DNA of 64,000 nucleotides from Chrysomallon squamiferum (Eukaryota; Mollusca; Gastropoda; Neomphalida; Peltospiridae): NCBI GenBank assembly GCA_012295275.1, contig CM022668.1, positions 4,536,723 to 4,600,722 of the forward strand, read 5' to 3'. Shown piece by piece: positions 1 to 18,385 of this stretch (position 1 is its first letter; each line of letters starts with the position of its first letter). The notes under the pieces were generated by a model. It saw only the letters and a program-made list of their open reading frames with translations, ran no database searches and was not told where the DNA came from. The position numbers and the translations under genes were made by a program.

Positions 1-439
1 TATTGGCGATTAGAGGTCAATTGAAACCACGAAAGAAACGTTTAGAAGTAGAAGTAATTATACTTAGAAAATCGATTCGTTTGAATTAAAAATAATCAAA
101 TCAATAAACAGGAATACTAAATTCAATATGCTTAACTATAATTCCAAAGAACAAAGTGTGAAACAAATAATAAAATAATATATATAAGAAGAAGAAGAAG
201 ACTAAACAAACCAAAATTACCAAAGAGAAAATAAGCAGACCAATAAACACAATAAATAAATAAATAAATAACTAATTAAAAGACGAAGAAACAAAAAGAA
301 ACAAATAATAACATCAACGTTAACAAGAAAACAAAAATAAATAAATAAACAATTAAATAAATAAATGAAAGTTAAAGTTTTAGTTGATATGTTACATTTC
401 AAGACCTCGTAATTAGAGCAATAAAACAAATAAACTTAC

Positions 440-543
440 TTTAAACCGCAATATCTCCCGCCATGTCTGCCCCGCCATCTTCTATGAGACTCTGCTGCAG
501 CCAGACATGCTACGACGACGGCGATAAGTAGAAGTAGTTTCAT
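440..543 (-). CDS. L1 exon 1: signal peptide and start of a short secreted peptide (partial gene)
   Basis: The exon begins at ATG 543 and encodes MKLLLLIAVVVACLAAAES followed by a basic, Arg/Gly/His/Trp-rich segment with one Cys. The first part is a classic signal peptide with likely cleavage after AES (small residues at -3 and -1). The exon ends at a good GTAAGT donor after 104 nt, in phase 2, exactly as in L2 and L3. An upstream reading frame continues 5' of this ATG, but the TATA-like box 65-72 bases upstream makes this ATG the natural start. The remaining exons must lie to the left of the window. The function is unknown. The basic mature stretch would suit an antimicrobial, venom-like or host-interaction peptide, but that is conjecture. 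Confidence 0.7.
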
Positions 544-607
544 GGTTGTTGTCTTCTTTTCAATTCTTCTGTTGAATTGACTACAGAATGAAGATCTCTG
601 GGTGTGA

Positions 608-615
608 CTTATAAA
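608..615 (-). promoter_or_regulatory. TATA-like box of L1
   Basis: The sense strand reads TTTATAAG, 65-72 bases before the ATG at 543. The same element sits at the same distance before L2 and L3. Transcription would start about 40 bases before the ATG. A CACGTGAT-type E-box lies a little further upstream. Confidence 0.5.
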
Positions 616-2470
616 TATTACTGAGATGTGCGAACGTGATGTAACAAGGATCACGTGATTATTCATATCAGTCTTTATATACGTCAGTACTTTGTAGTTT
701 AGCCCTATACGTGTTACACGTAGACATTTGTTTTTTGTCTTTATTACCTTTACGAACTTAACAAACAAACAAAACAAAAAACAAACAACAACAAGAAAAC
801 AACAACAACAAACAAACAACAAAACAAATAGACAAAATAAATAAATAAATAAACAAATAAATAAATAAAAAATAAACAAAGACATAAAAAAGATATATTA
901 AAAATAGTAAATAATTTAAAAAAAAAACAAAGAAGGAAATTTAAATAAAAAAGATAAACAACAACAAAAAACAAACCAAACAACAACAACAACCCCCCCC
1001 CCAAAAAAAAAAACCCACAGCAACAACGACAAGAAAAAATAACTTAAAAAATAAAAAAATAAATACAGAGTTACGTTTCTTTGTTTTGTTTGGGAGTGAA
1101 GGGATGGGCTTTTATTCTATTTATTTATTCTATTTATTTTATTTATTTATTTATTAAATAGATTTTTAACATTTATTTTCGTTTTATAACTTTTTTTTTA
1201 TTGTATTGGTTCTTTATGTATTGTTTTATTGTTGTTTTATATCTCTGTAATTCTATCTCTCTCTCTCACATACCTCTCCTCTCTTTTCTGTTTTTTTTTT
1301 TTCCTTTTTTCTTGTTTTATTTTGTGTCATAGTAACACCAACAAAAAAATAAATAAATAAAAAATAAAAATAATAATATCTACAGGTAGGTGAGTGCATC
1401 TGGGCATACGCACATGCGTGCGCGTGTGTGCAAGCGTTAGTTTTTAACCATTAATAAAATATTTATCCACTGATCTGAGACCCATGCTGCTTACGTAGAG
1501 TTAACTTTACTTGACAGATGTTACGTATTCTGCGTGTTTGCATTTTAGTTCACAGACAAGAGACACGTCATGTAGAGTGTACCTGATTGACTTGTGATAA
1601 CTTACAGTTATCCATCACTTCTCACCGGGAGACCATGCGCCATTGCGTGTGTGCTTAGATGTTTGTTTAAAACAATACGATGTGTATCTAAGCTCCAAGC
1701 TGCTACAGCAACATCAATCTGTTTTCAGATGTTACGTTTTCTGCGTCTTAATTTGTTGACATTTATAGCGGGTGACAGTTAGAAATATTGACATTATCAT
1801 TTATTATCATCGTCTTCATTTTCATCATCATTATGTGTATGTATTAATATTACAACAACTATTATTTATATTACTTCTTTCTTGCTTTCTTGACGTTGTG
1901 GTTGTAGTTGTAGTTGTGACTGTTGTTCTTATCATTTTTGCTGGTGTTGATGTTGATGATTACGGTGGTATTCTTTATGGTGACAATGAATTTGGGATAG
2001 ATATTATTGATGTAACCTATGACGACTGTCACGTGACAAATATTGTGACGTCACTGATATGACATTGAGAGAAAAATACGTCATCAAAGTGATTATTGTC
2101 CAGTAGAGTTATGAACATTGTAGAACAAACTGACATTGATTTAAAGAAAACAACAACAAACACAAATATATATATATTATGTTGAATCTTCATATGGGGT
2201 CACTCTGAATATAGGCACCAATTTCGTACAAAATCTAGGCCATCGGAAACGGATCAATTTGCATACATTCAAAATGGCTGCCACCTGGCCTTCTGATGAC
2301 GATTGCGTACTAAACGTTTCATACAAGACCCTGAAAATGTGATATTGGCAGATAATAAAGTGACACTAAGGAACTGAAATATTATTTCCTAATTCTTGTG
2401 TGACGTCACATATGACGAAATTGACTCAAATTTTACGTAATACACTTGTTGCAGTTTGTCCTGGTCTGTG
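616..2470. other. Upstream and intergenic DNA, no gene recognised
   Basis: The stretch holds A-rich and TTTA-rich low-complexity DNA (750-1360) and the dispersed element around 1440-1490. It also has a region with several CACGTGAC and TGACGTCA sites around 2020-2050. Open frames here are short or low in complexity. The stretch is shared with the other two copies of the block. Confidence 0.6.
1440..1492 (+). repeat. Dispersed element containing GACCCATGCTGCT
   Basis: A short sequence meaning roughly 'TAATAAAATATCTATC then CACTGATCTGAGACCC' recurs at about 17140-17190, 18215-18260, 26955-27000, 40115-40160 and 54535-54570. It recurs in reverse at about 47485-47530. Copies lie outside exons. 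Confidence 0.6.
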
Positions 2471-2544
2471 TCAAGTACAACCTAAGCAGTGATACTGCAG
2501 TGAACCTTCGCAACCTGTGCACGAGTCTGAACAATCTCCGTACC
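2471..2544 (-). CDS. Candidate cysteine-rich terminal exon, copy 1
   Basis: A 74-nt segment follows a pyrimidine-rich tract and CCCAG acceptor. In phase 1 it reads YGDCSDSCTGCEGSLQYHC and then LGCT and a stop. The cysteine spacing is C-x3-C-x2-C-x7-C-x2-C. The phase and size match the rules of the microexon genes nearby, and two other copies keep the frame. No partner exons were identified, so it may be an orphan or part of an unrecognised gene. Upstream the frame is open to 2668, but that stretch is not conserved as protein. Confidence 0.35.
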
Positions 2545-3271
2545 CTGGGAACAAACAATTTGTAAAAAACAATAATTGGGTGCATGCTGTGAATCCATCC
2601 TTCTGGATTGCAGACGTCTGTTTGACAATTCCCAGCCTGGGCTCTTTATTCATGAACTCAGAACCCAAACCAGCCTAGGCTTGAAAATAAAACTCTAAAA
2701 TGATTTCTATAGTTTAGGGCCTAACCACAAGTATTCCATGTGCTCACGATCATACATCTGCATATTGATACAGATACAGAAACTAGGAAATAATTTAACA
2801 AGTACAACAAATATTAGCAATTTGTTCAAATTGTGTTCTAAGCCATGTGTGATATTTGAAAAGGTTGTTTCATTTTGTCCCTATCCTCTCTAAGTAATTT
2901 GTTTGTAAATTTAATTTTGGTTGTTATATTGCAAATAACGCGATATATTTCAGTGCAGTATGGAAATAACTGTCGTAAACATTTTAGTAATTACAAGATT
3001 GTGTGTCCGTCTTTGCAAACAAATGTTGAAGTAAATACATTTTAGGCTAAAACTGGTAGTTTTGTCACTAATTTAACTGTACCGTAAAAATAGAATAAAA
3101 AAAAAAATTACAATAACAATAATAATAATAATAATCATCATAATAGTAGTAGTAGTAGTAGTGGTAGTAGTTCTAGTAGTAGTAGTAGTAGTAGTAGTAG
3201 TAATAGTAGTAGTAGTAATAATAATAATAATAATCATAAACATACAAAAAAATTAATAAATTTAAAAAATA

Positions 3272-3310
<39 letters not shown>

Positions 3311-3994
3311 AAAGCAATATCAAATTCATCAAACGATTATTTGTACTTATTTGTTGTTATACTTTTGGCGAGATAGTCGTATCACTTTTAGTCTTCTACT
3401 CAGTTAATTAGACATTCGCGTTCAGTTTGTACATCTTTAAAGAACAGTAACTGGGGTAATTTCGCGTCAGTTAACTTACACTGTCAGCATAAGTAGTAGA
3501 ACTAACAACACTAGCAGTGGTAGTAGAAAATAATAACAACACTAGCAGTAGTAGAGATAATGATGAAAGTTGTGTTGTTAGTAGTAATAATAGTAGCAGC
3601 AGCTGCAGCAGTAGACGTAGCCCTAGTAGTAGTATTCGTTGTACGTATACCAGTATTAATAATATTAGTAGTCGTATAGCAAAATAACAGTAATAGTAGT
3701 AATAGTAATACTAGTATTAATAATAATAAAAGTAGTCTCAATAGAAAATTAATAGTAATGATACAGTTGTTGTAGTCGTACTGGTGGTAGTAGTAGAACA
3801 AGTAAGTGATATCTGACGCCATTGATAGTATCACTGTATGCAGAACATAATAGCGTATTAATGTTAGTCGTAGTAGTAGTAACAGCAGCAGCAGTTATTG
3901 TTGTTATTTGTATTGCTGTAGTACCAGTAGTTAGAAAGTTCTGACGCCAACAATAAGAAAGTCTGTATAAATAAACACAAAATAAATAAGTTAC
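2545..3994. other. Intergenic low-complexity DNA with (GTA)n tracts
   Basis: No gene is visible. The stretch holds a (GTA/GTAGTA)n tract at 3140-3230, poly-A at 3280-3310 and another imperfect GTA-rich stretch at 3490-3900. Long frames across it (for example minus 3511-3834) are trinucleotide-repeat artefacts. Confidence 0.6.
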
Positions 3995-4108
3995 TTGTGA
4001 CTAGTTTTCAGCCGATGTGTCACATTCCCATCCCCAGTCTGCATTGTGTGACTGTTCTACAGTCAGACATGTTAGAACCAACTCAGAAGTAATCGAGAAA
4101 GATTTCAG
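3995..4108 (-). pseudogene. Dead family-S exon 1, copy 1
   Basis: This segment aligns with the S-gene signal exon. It keeps the threonine-cysteine-leucine signal core, the QSH cleavage region, the DWGW motif and the splice donor. The start ATG is replaced by CTG, and an in-frame TAG sits four residues before the donor region. No 65-nt exon 2 follows downstream. Copies at 29375-29488 and 44860-44973 share both lesions, so the loss came before the block duplications. Confidence 0.65.
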
Positions 4109-4254
4109 TTTCAGTATTTTTGCCTTCTTGCAATAAAGACTTGGATGAAATTTGTGAATACTGCAAATGTGCGACTTATAATTTTTTGTGTTTTTTTCTA
4201 TATGTGTACAGCAGAAAATTACATTTTAAATTAAATGTTCTGTTTCATTTCGCT

Positions 4255-4515
4255 CGAGAGCTGCATGTGTTATTTTCTAATTTCATTGAAATCTGATAAG
4301 ACAACAATTATTAATTGTTCTCAGTTTATATTCAGGCACCCATCGCTTTTCTCTTGATTGTCTTGTGTTCACCTTGACTTTTAATTTACTGTCCTGTTCT
4401 GTTTAATGACTGCATCTGTGATTTTCTAATTTCATTGAAATCTGTTACAGACAACAAGTATTAATTGTTCTCAGTTTATATTCAGCTACTCACCGGTTTT
4501 AGTCTTGATGGTCTT
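4255..4515. repeat. Family-S upstream tandem element
   Basis: There are two copies of an element of about 130-150 bases containing GATTTTCTAATTTCATTGAA and CTCAGTTTATATTCAGC. The same element lies upstream of every S first exon (7840-7960, 13290-13540, 29640-29870, 34850-35085). It also lies in inverted form at 40770-40850 and 44470-44710. It may be a promoter-associated repeat. Confidence 0.55.
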
Positions 4516-4949
4516 TGCGAGATATAACAGAGTAAACAACTAAAGAAAATTGACCTTAAAGTGACACGCTTCAAATATTTCTACTACTCATTTACTTACT
4601 TATTTGTTAATTTTGCTTTCTTTTCAAGTTATTTATTTTATTGTTATTGTTAATCTTAGGTAAATTGAGAGGTGGGGATACAACTATTGGGTGACCTGAC
4701 TTTGAATGACCCAGGATGTGTTATTCAATTTCCTGTAAAAAATAATGATAGCTTTAAAACTGAAAATATATAAAATATAAATAAAATAGTCAATAATAAT
4801 AATAATAATAATAACAACAACAACAACAACAACAACAACAATAATAATAATGATCATGATGATGCTAATGATAATAACTGCTAAAGTTGCTTCATTACTG
4901 CTTCTACTATTATTAACACTAGTACCACTATATAAATACAAAAATAAGG

Positions 4950-7725
<2,776 letters not shown>

Positions 7726-9349
7726 TTTCACTTTTTTCTGCTTCTTGAAGTTACGACTTTGTCGACCGATGTGTATACTGTAAATGTGAAATTAATAAAT
7801 GTTTGTTTCTTTTGTCAACGTGTACAATGGAAAATTACACTTTTAATTAACTTTTCTGTTGTTCTCAATAGCTGCATCTGTGATTTTCTAATTTCATTGA
7901 AATCTGATAAGACAATAACTATTAATTGTTCTCAGTTTATATTCAGCCACCCATCGTTTTTGTCTTGATTGTCTTGTGCTGGATGTAACAGAGTAAACAA
8001 CCAAAGAAAATCGATTTTGAAACGATACGCTTAAACCGTTTCTACTACTCAACCATTTATTTATTTATTTTTCTTTGGTTCTGTATTGGTTTTGAAAAAT
8101 GACCCTTGTGATATATTCCTCTTAATATGAAACATTATTATTATCAGTGGTTAATATAAACATTGTATTTATTTGTTAGTGTATAACTGAACGTACAAAA
8201 TCCTTCAAACTTTATATCATAAGCCAGTGTTTTAATGTTCCAATATATTTACATGCATAAAATGTAGACATGTGAAGATACTTGTTCTTCCATTTTAATA
8301 AATGTACATTATTCATATGGCTGAATTTAAGTATGAGCTGAAAAATCTACTCCAAGCTTACAAACTCGCGTCCTGTAAGAGCCTGTAAGATTTCAGTTTA
8401 GTTATCACACAATTTTATTCTCTGTTAATACTCAAGAAATTGGGTCTATAAAGATTTGAATAGTTTAGGGCATCGCCGTGTTTATAACTCACACTAACTG
8501 TTTTCTCTGTTCTCTAAATCCAGTTTGAAAATAATTTACTAAAATATTCTGCGTGCAGTTGCTCGTAATTACATGACTGTGTGTTATTTTCTATATATAA
8601 ATGTCAAAATAAATAATTTTAACACTACTCTAATTTTCTGTAATTTCTTCGTGTTGTGGAAAAATGGAAAAACAAACAAGAAGATAAGAAAAGCCATGAT
8701 ACACAATGTAAGACTGTTATATACTGGAAATACTTAGGATGATGATAATCGAGAAAAACGTCAGGCCTACTGAAACATTGCCAGACTTTTCCGAACTAAC
8801 ACAACCAGTTCTATCCCAGTGTCAACAGGACGAATCAACAGAGAGGAAAGGTAATATTTTTACAGAGACTCGTACTCGCTAATTTTGCAATGAGTGACAG
8901 CTGTCAAAATGGAGGCATACAAAACTAGGAAAAAGGGTGCAATTGATGTTCGTTTGACAGGACGATGCACAGTGCCTCGTTTTCATTTTGTGACACGAGA
9001 TCCGTCTTCTCTAGATTTTTGGTTTTTGAAAACATTTGTATCGTAACAGTAGCAAAGAATATTTTTACCATTCAGGTTAAATCAGTGGAAAAACAAAATA
9101 ATGAAAATTTGGGAAGCCTCGTGAAAAAGACAGAAGACTTTTCTAGAAATCGCCATTTCAGTAACATTGACCATTTGGACATTTGCATAAGGGCAAAATA
9201 ACATTTGTGGAATTTAACAAATGTAAATGCTAATGTTGTTTTTATTGTTCTTACTACTACATTCCGCTACAATTAACTCTAATACCACTACTATAGAAAA
9301 TAAGTAAATAAATAAATAAGTTAATTTATTAATTTTAAAAGAATAAAGA
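7726..9349. other. S1-S2 intergenic region, family-S 3' flank copy 1
   Basis: The stretch contains the S upstream element (7840-7960). From about 8100 it contains a flank that recurs at about 14600, 30350 and 36190. The frame at 8965-9201 is also seen at 15466-15687 but is broken in the other flank copies, so I do not count it as a gene. Confidence 0.6.
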
Positions 9350-13153
<3,804 letters not shown>

Positions 13154-13289
13154 TTTCAGTTTTTTCTGCTTCTTGTACTCAGGACTTTGTTGAACAGTGT
13201 GAGCTGTGGAAATGCGACACTTGTTGATATTTGTTTCTTTTGTCAACGTGTACAATGGAAAATTACACTTTTAATTAACTGTTCTGTTC

Positions 13290-13540
13290 TGCTCAGTAGC
13301 TGCATCTGTGATTTTCTAATTTCATTGAAATCTGATAAGACAATAACTATTAATTGTTCTCAGTTTATATTCAGCCGCCCATCACTTTTCTCTTGACTGT
13401 CTTGTGTTCACCTTCACTCTTAATTAACTGTCCTGTTCTGTTTAATGACTGCATCTGTGATTTTCTAATTTCATTGAAATCTGATAAGACAATAATTATT
13501 AATTGTTCTCAGTTTATATTCAGCCACCCATCACCTTTCT
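13290..13540. repeat. Family-S upstream tandem element, two copies with a 150-base period
   Basis: CTCAGTTTATATTCAGCC recurs at about 13359 and 13509 with matching flanks. The element lies 140-390 bases upstream of the S2 ATG. Confidence 0.65.
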
Positions 13541-13671
13541 CTTTGATTGTCTTCTGCTGGATGTAACAGAGTAAACAGCTGGATAAAATCGATTTTCAAG
13601 CGATACGCTTAAACCGTTTCTACTACTCAACCATTTATTTATTTATTTATTTTTATTTGGTTCTGTATTGG

Positions 13672-13673
<2 letters not shown>

Positions 13674-13740
<67 letters not shown>

Positions 13741-13745
13741 TATTA
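13674..13745. repeat. (ATT)n microsatellite
   Basis: A long trinucleotide tract upstream of S2. The same place is (ATT)n at 30024-30083 and (GTA)n plus (ATT)n at 35254-35394. Confidence 0.9.
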
Positions 13746-15854
13746 CATTTACGTCAGTGTTGTTGTTGTTGTTCTTTTTCTGGGTAATGTCATTTAATTT
13801 GTTTATGGATAAATTGAGGATCGAAAAGAAAAAGACGGTATAATATTTAAAATAGAGAGATATATTAAAATGCTTGTCTTGAAATTAACAATTCAGGAAA
13901 GTATAATTGAGAATATGACAGATTATCGAAGCCAAGATGTTTTATGAGAAACACTGATCCAGCCTAAATTTGAGTAGAAAATTGTTGGAGAAATTCAATA
14001 TGAATGTAGTTTCTAATAAAGTATCACTAAAAGTGCATGATCCAGACCCTCAAACGTCAGGTTGTCTTCCAGATTACCATAATGTGGACTTTTAGTTGGT
14101 AAAACTGAAAACTTGTATCATTAGTGACGTTTTATCATATCAAACATGAATTTTAACTATACCTGAACTATGTCATAATGAAGTATTTAAGCTAAACGTT
14201 GATACAGAAAAATTAGGATAGTGTTCAAACTCTGTAGAAAACCAAGTGATATACTATGAACGACATTGAAATCCTAGTGACATACTTCTGCTTATTTTGA
14301 AATCTGATGTTACACTTCAAGTTATATTGCAGTCTTAGCGATATATCTCCACTTACGTTGAAACCCTAGTGATATACTTCAGCTTATACTGAAATACGAG
14401 TGATGTACCTCAACTTATATTGAATCCTAGTGATATACCCCAAGTTATCTTGAAACCGTAGGAATATAACTTAACTTATAGTGAAATCATGGGGTATACT
14501 CAACTTATTTTGAAACCTTAGTGATATACCTCAACTTATACTGAAACCATGGTGATATACTGAACTTATGTTGAAGCCTTAGTGACATACCTCAACTTAT
14601 AATGAATCCCTTGTGATATATTCCTCTTAATATGAAACATTATTATTATCAGTGGTTAATATAAACATTGTATTTATTTGTTAGTGTATAACTGAACGTA
14701 CAAAATCCTTCAAACTTTATATCATAAGCCAGTGTTTTAATGTTCCAATATATTTACATGCATAAAATGTAGACATGTGAAGATACTTGTTCTTCCATTT
14801 TAATAAATGTACATTATTCATTTGTCTTAATTTAAGTATGAGCTGAAAAATCTACTCCAAGCTTAGAAACTCGCATCCTGTAAGAGCCTGTAAGATTTCA
14901 GTTTAGTTAAAATAACAAGTTTATTCTCTGTTAATGCTCAAGAAATTGGGTCTATAAAGATTTCAGTAGTTTATGGCATCGCCGTGTTTATAACTCACAC
15001 TAACTGTTTTCTCTGTTCTCTAAATCCTGTTTGAAAATAATTTACTAAAATATTCTGCGTGCAGTTGCTCGTAATTACATGACTGTGTGTTATTTTCTAT
15101 ATATAAATGTCAAAATAAATAATTTTAACAGTACTCTAATTTTCTATAATTTCTTCGTGTTGTGGAAAAATGGAAAAACAAACAAGAAGATAAGAAAAGC
15201 CATGATACACAATGTAAGACTGTTATATACTGGAAATAATTAGGATGATGATAATCGAGAAAAACGTCAGGCCTACTGAAACATTGCCAGATCAGAACTA
15301 ACACAACCAGTTCTATCCCAGTGTCAACAGGACGAATCAACAGAGACGTACAAAATATTTTTACAGAGACTCGTACTCACTAATTTTGCAATGAGTGACA
15401 GCTGTCAAAATGGAGGCATGCAAAACTAGGAAAAAGGGTGCAATTGATGTTCGTTTGACAGGACGATGCACAGTGCCTCGTTTTCATTTTGTGACACGAG
15501 ATCCGTCTTCTCTAGATTTTTGGTTTTTGAAAACATTTGTATCGTAACAGTAGCAAAGAATATTTTTACCATTCAGGTTAAATCAGTGGAAAAACAAAAT
15601 AATGAAAATTTGGGAAACCTCGTGAAAAAGACAGAAGACTTTTCTAGAAATAGCCATTTCAGTAACATTGACCATTTGGACATTTGAATAATGGCGGACA
15701 CTAACATTTGAGAGATTTAACAAATGTAAATGTTAATGTTGTTTTTATTGTTCTTACTACTACATTCCGCTACAATTAACTCTAATACCACTACTATAGA
15801 AAATAAGTAAATAAATAAATAAGTTAATTTATTAATTTTAAAAGAATAAAGATA
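13746..15854. other. Intergenic flank, no gene recognised
   Basis: It contains the 33-base minisatellite (14240-14620) and a second copy of the S 3' flank (from about 14600). No exon with family hallmarks is visible. Confidence 0.6.
14240..14620. repeat. Minisatellite with about 33-base units
   Basis: Diverged units of the form TGAAACCCTAGTGATATACC then TCAACTTATA. Related arrays lie at 30180-30350 and 35900-36190, and in reverse at 39646-39783. Confidence 0.75.
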
Positions 15855-16270
15855 AAGAGTAATGATGCTTTCATACTTTTATTTCTTACTAATAAGTCTG
15901 TGTTTCCTTTCTCAAGTTTTTCTCCAGACTTTTCACCTATGTTAGAGCTGAAATAAGAGAAGAAATAAAATGGGATTAGAAAACATAACTAGATACTGTC
16001 AACTATGTTTGTACTTTGCCACTTAAATCTAATAAATATGACAGGTAATCTTGATAGAATTTACACCCTTTACAATATACTGTTGCAAAGAAAATAGCAA
16101 AGTATTTTATGAAAGTGAGATATTGTAACAGACAAAACTAATAATTCCTCTCCTTGAAATAAACAAATAAATTAAAAAAGTTAGACGGACGTCAAAGGAA
16201 ACACCAGTATTCTCCAATGAATTAACAAGAAGTTACCGAGCAGCACACGTGAGATGCATCAGCGCAATTA
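15855..16270 (-). pseudogene. S3: truncated 3' end of a family-S gene
   Basis: The terminal exon (starting at 15947, CTC TAA) and the last third of a cysteine exon (16237 to about 16270, ending in CC-Ser) are preserved. At about 16271 the sequence switches to an inverted copy of the flank found at 14815-15003. The rest of the cysteine exon and all upstream exons are missing. It is a gene fragment created by rearrangement. Confidence 0.7.
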
Positions 16271-16456
16271 GTGTGAGTTATAAACACGGTGATGCCCTAA
16301 ACTATTCAAATCTTTATAGAACCCAATTTCTTGAGCATTAACAGATAATAAAATTGTGAGATAACTAAACTGAAATTCTACAGCCTCTTACAGGATGCGA
16401 GTTTCTAAACTTGGAGTAGATTTTTCAGCTCATACTTAAATCCAGCCATTTGAATA
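16271..16456. repeat. Inverted copy of the S 3' flank
   Basis: This is the reverse complement of about 14815-15003 (also 8315-8500), so a potential hairpin of roughly 185-base arms is present. It abuts the broken S3 exon. Confidence 0.8.
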
Positions 16457-16942
16457 ATGTATAATATACATATTTTCTTTATCCATGCCTGGTTCCCTTT
16501 TTTGCACTTAGCACAAATGAAAATGGTTTCTCTGTTTCATTTGGAAATGGGCGGGAGAATTACTTCTTTCTTTCTTTCTCTGTTTATTTACTCATTTGTT
16601 CGTTCAATTATTTCTTCTTTGTTTTAAATATTTGATTTTGCTGTATTAAATTTTTCTTAACATGTGGACTTTCATATATTGCTTTAATTTTATCGATAGA
16701 TACACTCACACACATGTATGTGTATACATATATATATTGTGTGTGTGTTTGTGTGTTTGTTTGTACATGTATATGTTGTATATGTGTGTATCTATGTATG
16801 TACGTATGTGTAATGTCTGCACTGTAGAAGATTCTTACAAACAAATTCTTGATTTCGATGGGTAATGTTTGAAGGTTTTAATTGTTAGTTTTTTTCCCGT
16901 TCTAATGTTTATTATTATTATTATTATTATTATTATAATATG

Positions 16943-16986
<44 letters not shown>

Positions 16987-17471
16987 GAGAAACAATATTA
17001 ATAATGGTATTAGTGTCATTATTATTGATATTATTATTGTTGCTATTATAATGTGTGATAATTGTTTCACCTTCAGATTTCTCTGTCAGTTCTTCCCAGT
17101 ACACCATGTGACAGCGCGTCTGTTCATCGCTCTGGTTTTAAATTAATAAAATTTCTATCCACTGACCTAAGACCCATGCTGCTAGCACAAAATTACTTTT
17201 ATTGACAGATGTTACGATTTCTTCTTTTTAGTATGATAAATGTGATAGTATGTAACTGAATTGTTATTATTATTGTTGTTGTTGTTGTAACGGATTTTGA
17301 TTTCGGTGACGATGGTGACGATATTGGTATAGATATTATTAATGAAATATATCACAACTATTACATGACCTGTTATAATGACACTAATATGCCTTGAAAC
17401 GAAAACACGACAACCACAAATAATACTAACACGCCACGTACATTGTTCGATTATACCAGGACTCGTTTTAA

Positions 17472-17504
<33 letters not shown>

Positions 17505-18340
17505 TTCATCATCATCATTATCATCATTATTATTATTGCTATCATTATGAGAAACACTATTAATAATGGTATTAGTGTCATTACTATTGTTATTATTATT
17601 GTTGTTATTATTATTACTATTGTTGTTCTTATAATGTGTATTGATTATGTTAGATTTTATTAGTGTAATCTTTCACGAATGTCACGTGACGTATTGAAAT
17701 ATCATTGATATGACGTTGAAAAGAAAACAGGTCGTGAGAATGATTACAACGTCATTCCAGACACGTCACATTGCACGTTGTCACGTGACAGTCGCCATAG
17801 GTTATAGAAATAATATTAAAGCTGAAGTAGATCGCTCTCTCTCTCCATGTTTTAATTTACTTTTTTTTATTATTCTTCTAACAGTGTAACATCACTGATT
17901 ATTTTCTTAATTCCTTAAATCCAAGTCAGAATTTCTCGAAATTTCAACATGCTTATTAATATTCATTGTTTTTAAAAAGTCACCGATAACTCAGCACTTT
18001 ATTTGGTATACTCATTTCTCTCTGATTCCTTAAAAAAACAAAACACTAAAATATTGATCCACCTAAGTACTGTTTATCAAAGTACACTAATAAATCACGT
18101 GATAACCTTCCCGCTGACCGAACGAAGTAACGTCACGTGTAACCTTCAGATTTCTCGGTCAGTTCTTCCCGCTACACTGTGTGACAGCTCGTCTGTTTAT
18201 CTCTCTGGTTTTAAATTAATAAAATATCTATCAACTGATCTGAGACCCATGCTGCTAAAGCAACATGTAATTTTAGTTGAGAGATGTTAAGATTTCTTCC
18301 TTTTAGTATGGTAAATATGATAGTATATAACTGAATTATT

Positions 18341-18385
<45 letters not shown>

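Larger units (their letters stand above)
1..4560. repeat. Family-L upstream duplication block, copy 1
   Basis: This block recurs almost base for base in direct orientation at about 25495-29930 and inverted at about 44430-48455. It carries the L1 signal exon, the L1 upstream region, a 74-nt cysteine-rich exon candidate and a dead family-S first exon. The left edge of the window cuts it, so its true extent is unknown. Confidence 0.85.

Noticed and set aside
1594-2062. Frames MITYSYPSLL and MTVRNIDIIIYY, present in three copies
   Set aside because: Repeated only because the whole block is duplicated. Composition is low in complexity and there is no signal, domain or splice support.
2160-2400. 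Segment containing AAAATGGCTGCCACCTGGCC as a possible transposon or conserved element
   Set aside because: It is seen only within the three block copies, so duplication explains it. No terminal repeats or coding capacity are visible.
3511-3834. Hydrophobic/Thr-rich frames in GTA and ATT repeats (also 28891-29265, 45134-45448, 12619-13096, 35229-35483)
   Set aside because: Trinucleotide-repeat artefacts with no splice or start support.
7759-7968. Frame reading CFFCQRVQWKITLLIN (also 13187-13396, 34737-34973)
   Set aside because: It is repeated because it lies in the S upstream element, antisense to the gene direction. The frame is not conserved as protein.
8965-9201. Frame starting MHSASFSFCDTRSVFS, repeated at 15466
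   Set aside because: The third and fourth flank copies (about 30980 and 37060) break it with indels and stops. It is duplicated 3' flank, not a gene.
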